A DNA stretch of 64,000 bases from Stutzerimonas stutzeri. GTDB lineage: Bacteria > Pseudomonadota > Gammaproteobacteria > Pseudomonadales > Pseudomonadaceae. Of the stretch, positions 63,974 to 64,000 are shown piece after piece. The notes beneath the pieces are model-generated. The model did not search any database. It worked only from the letters and a program-made list of their open reading frames with translations, and was not told where the DNA came from. The translations under genes and the position numbers were made by a program. The stretch covers positions 78,672 through 142,671 of the forward strand of contig NZ_JYHV01000013.1 of assembly GCF_000952685.1 (NCBI RefSeq), given 5' to 3'. Within the stretch, counting starts at the first letter, position 1; each line of letters begins with the position of its first letter.

Positions 63974-64000
63974 CGCCCCCGTACTACCCCTTGCCGAGCG

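Overview
The window is core chromosome of a high-GC gammaproteobacterium of the Pseudomonas group. Protein sequences and gene order (glnD-map-rpsB-tsf-pyrH-frr-uppS-cdsA-dxr-rseP-bamA-skp-lpxD-fabZ-lpxA-lpxB-rnhB-dnaE-accA-tilS-pyrG-kdsA-eno-ftsB-ispD ... ispF-truD-surE-pcm-nlpD-rpoS) match Pseudomonas. Stutzerimonas (the old P. stutzeri group) is my best guess, from general resemblance only. I see no rRNA, tRNA, CRISPR array, insertion sequence or prophage.

Left third (1-21,640): accessory and housekeeping genes in short units. They are a 5'-truncated phosphoketolase-like enzyme, a small secreted protein, a DTW-domain tRNA modification enzyme, an EamA transporter, the response regulator ErdR, the divergent finR/fpr pair with a strong palindrome between them, YchJ with a DUF6231 protein, two OmpA-type lipoproteins, a CopD-like membrane protein, DinG, a serine hydrolase, PdxH, a glycine-zipper lipoprotein, and a six-gene Mrp/Sha Na+(K+)/H+ antiporter operon whose first gene is an A-B fusion.

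Middle (21,650-51,570): glnD and map read leftward. From rpsB rightward runs the long conserved translation/envelope block: ribosomal protein S2 and EF-Ts, UMP kinase, ribosome recycling factor, undecaprenyl diphosphate synthase, CDP-diacylglycerol synthase, MEP-pathway Dxr, RseP, BamA, Skp, the lipid A genes with fabZ, RNase HII, DNA polymerase III alpha, acetyl-CoA carboxylase alpha, TilS, CTP synthase, KDO8P synthase, enolase, FtsB and IspD. Many genes overlap by 1-4 bases (ATGA/GTGA), implying translational coupling.

Right part (51,620-64,000): a leftward pair made of a short HPF/RaiA-like ribosome-binding protein and a bacterial aRF1/pelota-like (baeRF family 3) protein; a glutathione-dependent formaldehyde detoxification unit (LysR regulator, class III alcohol dehydrogenase, S-formylglutathione hydrolase); an ArsR regulator with an Old Yellow Enzyme; then ispF-truD-surE-pcm-DUF368-nlpD-rpoS. 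The DUF368 gene, a likely undecaprenyl-phosphate translocase, sits between pcm and nlpD.

Most of the window is ordinary core genome. The items I rate highest are the HPF-like/baeRF3 pair (a possible Balon-like ribosome hibernation module), the DUF368 gene in the rpoS locus, the phosphoketolase-like protein with an altered cofactor signature, a hairpin that would mask the rpoS ribosome-binding site, and three strong palindromes in the control regions of finR/fpr, the formaldehyde genes and the ArsR-reductase unit. Remarks on PAO1 synteny, families and prior work are from memory, not from a search.
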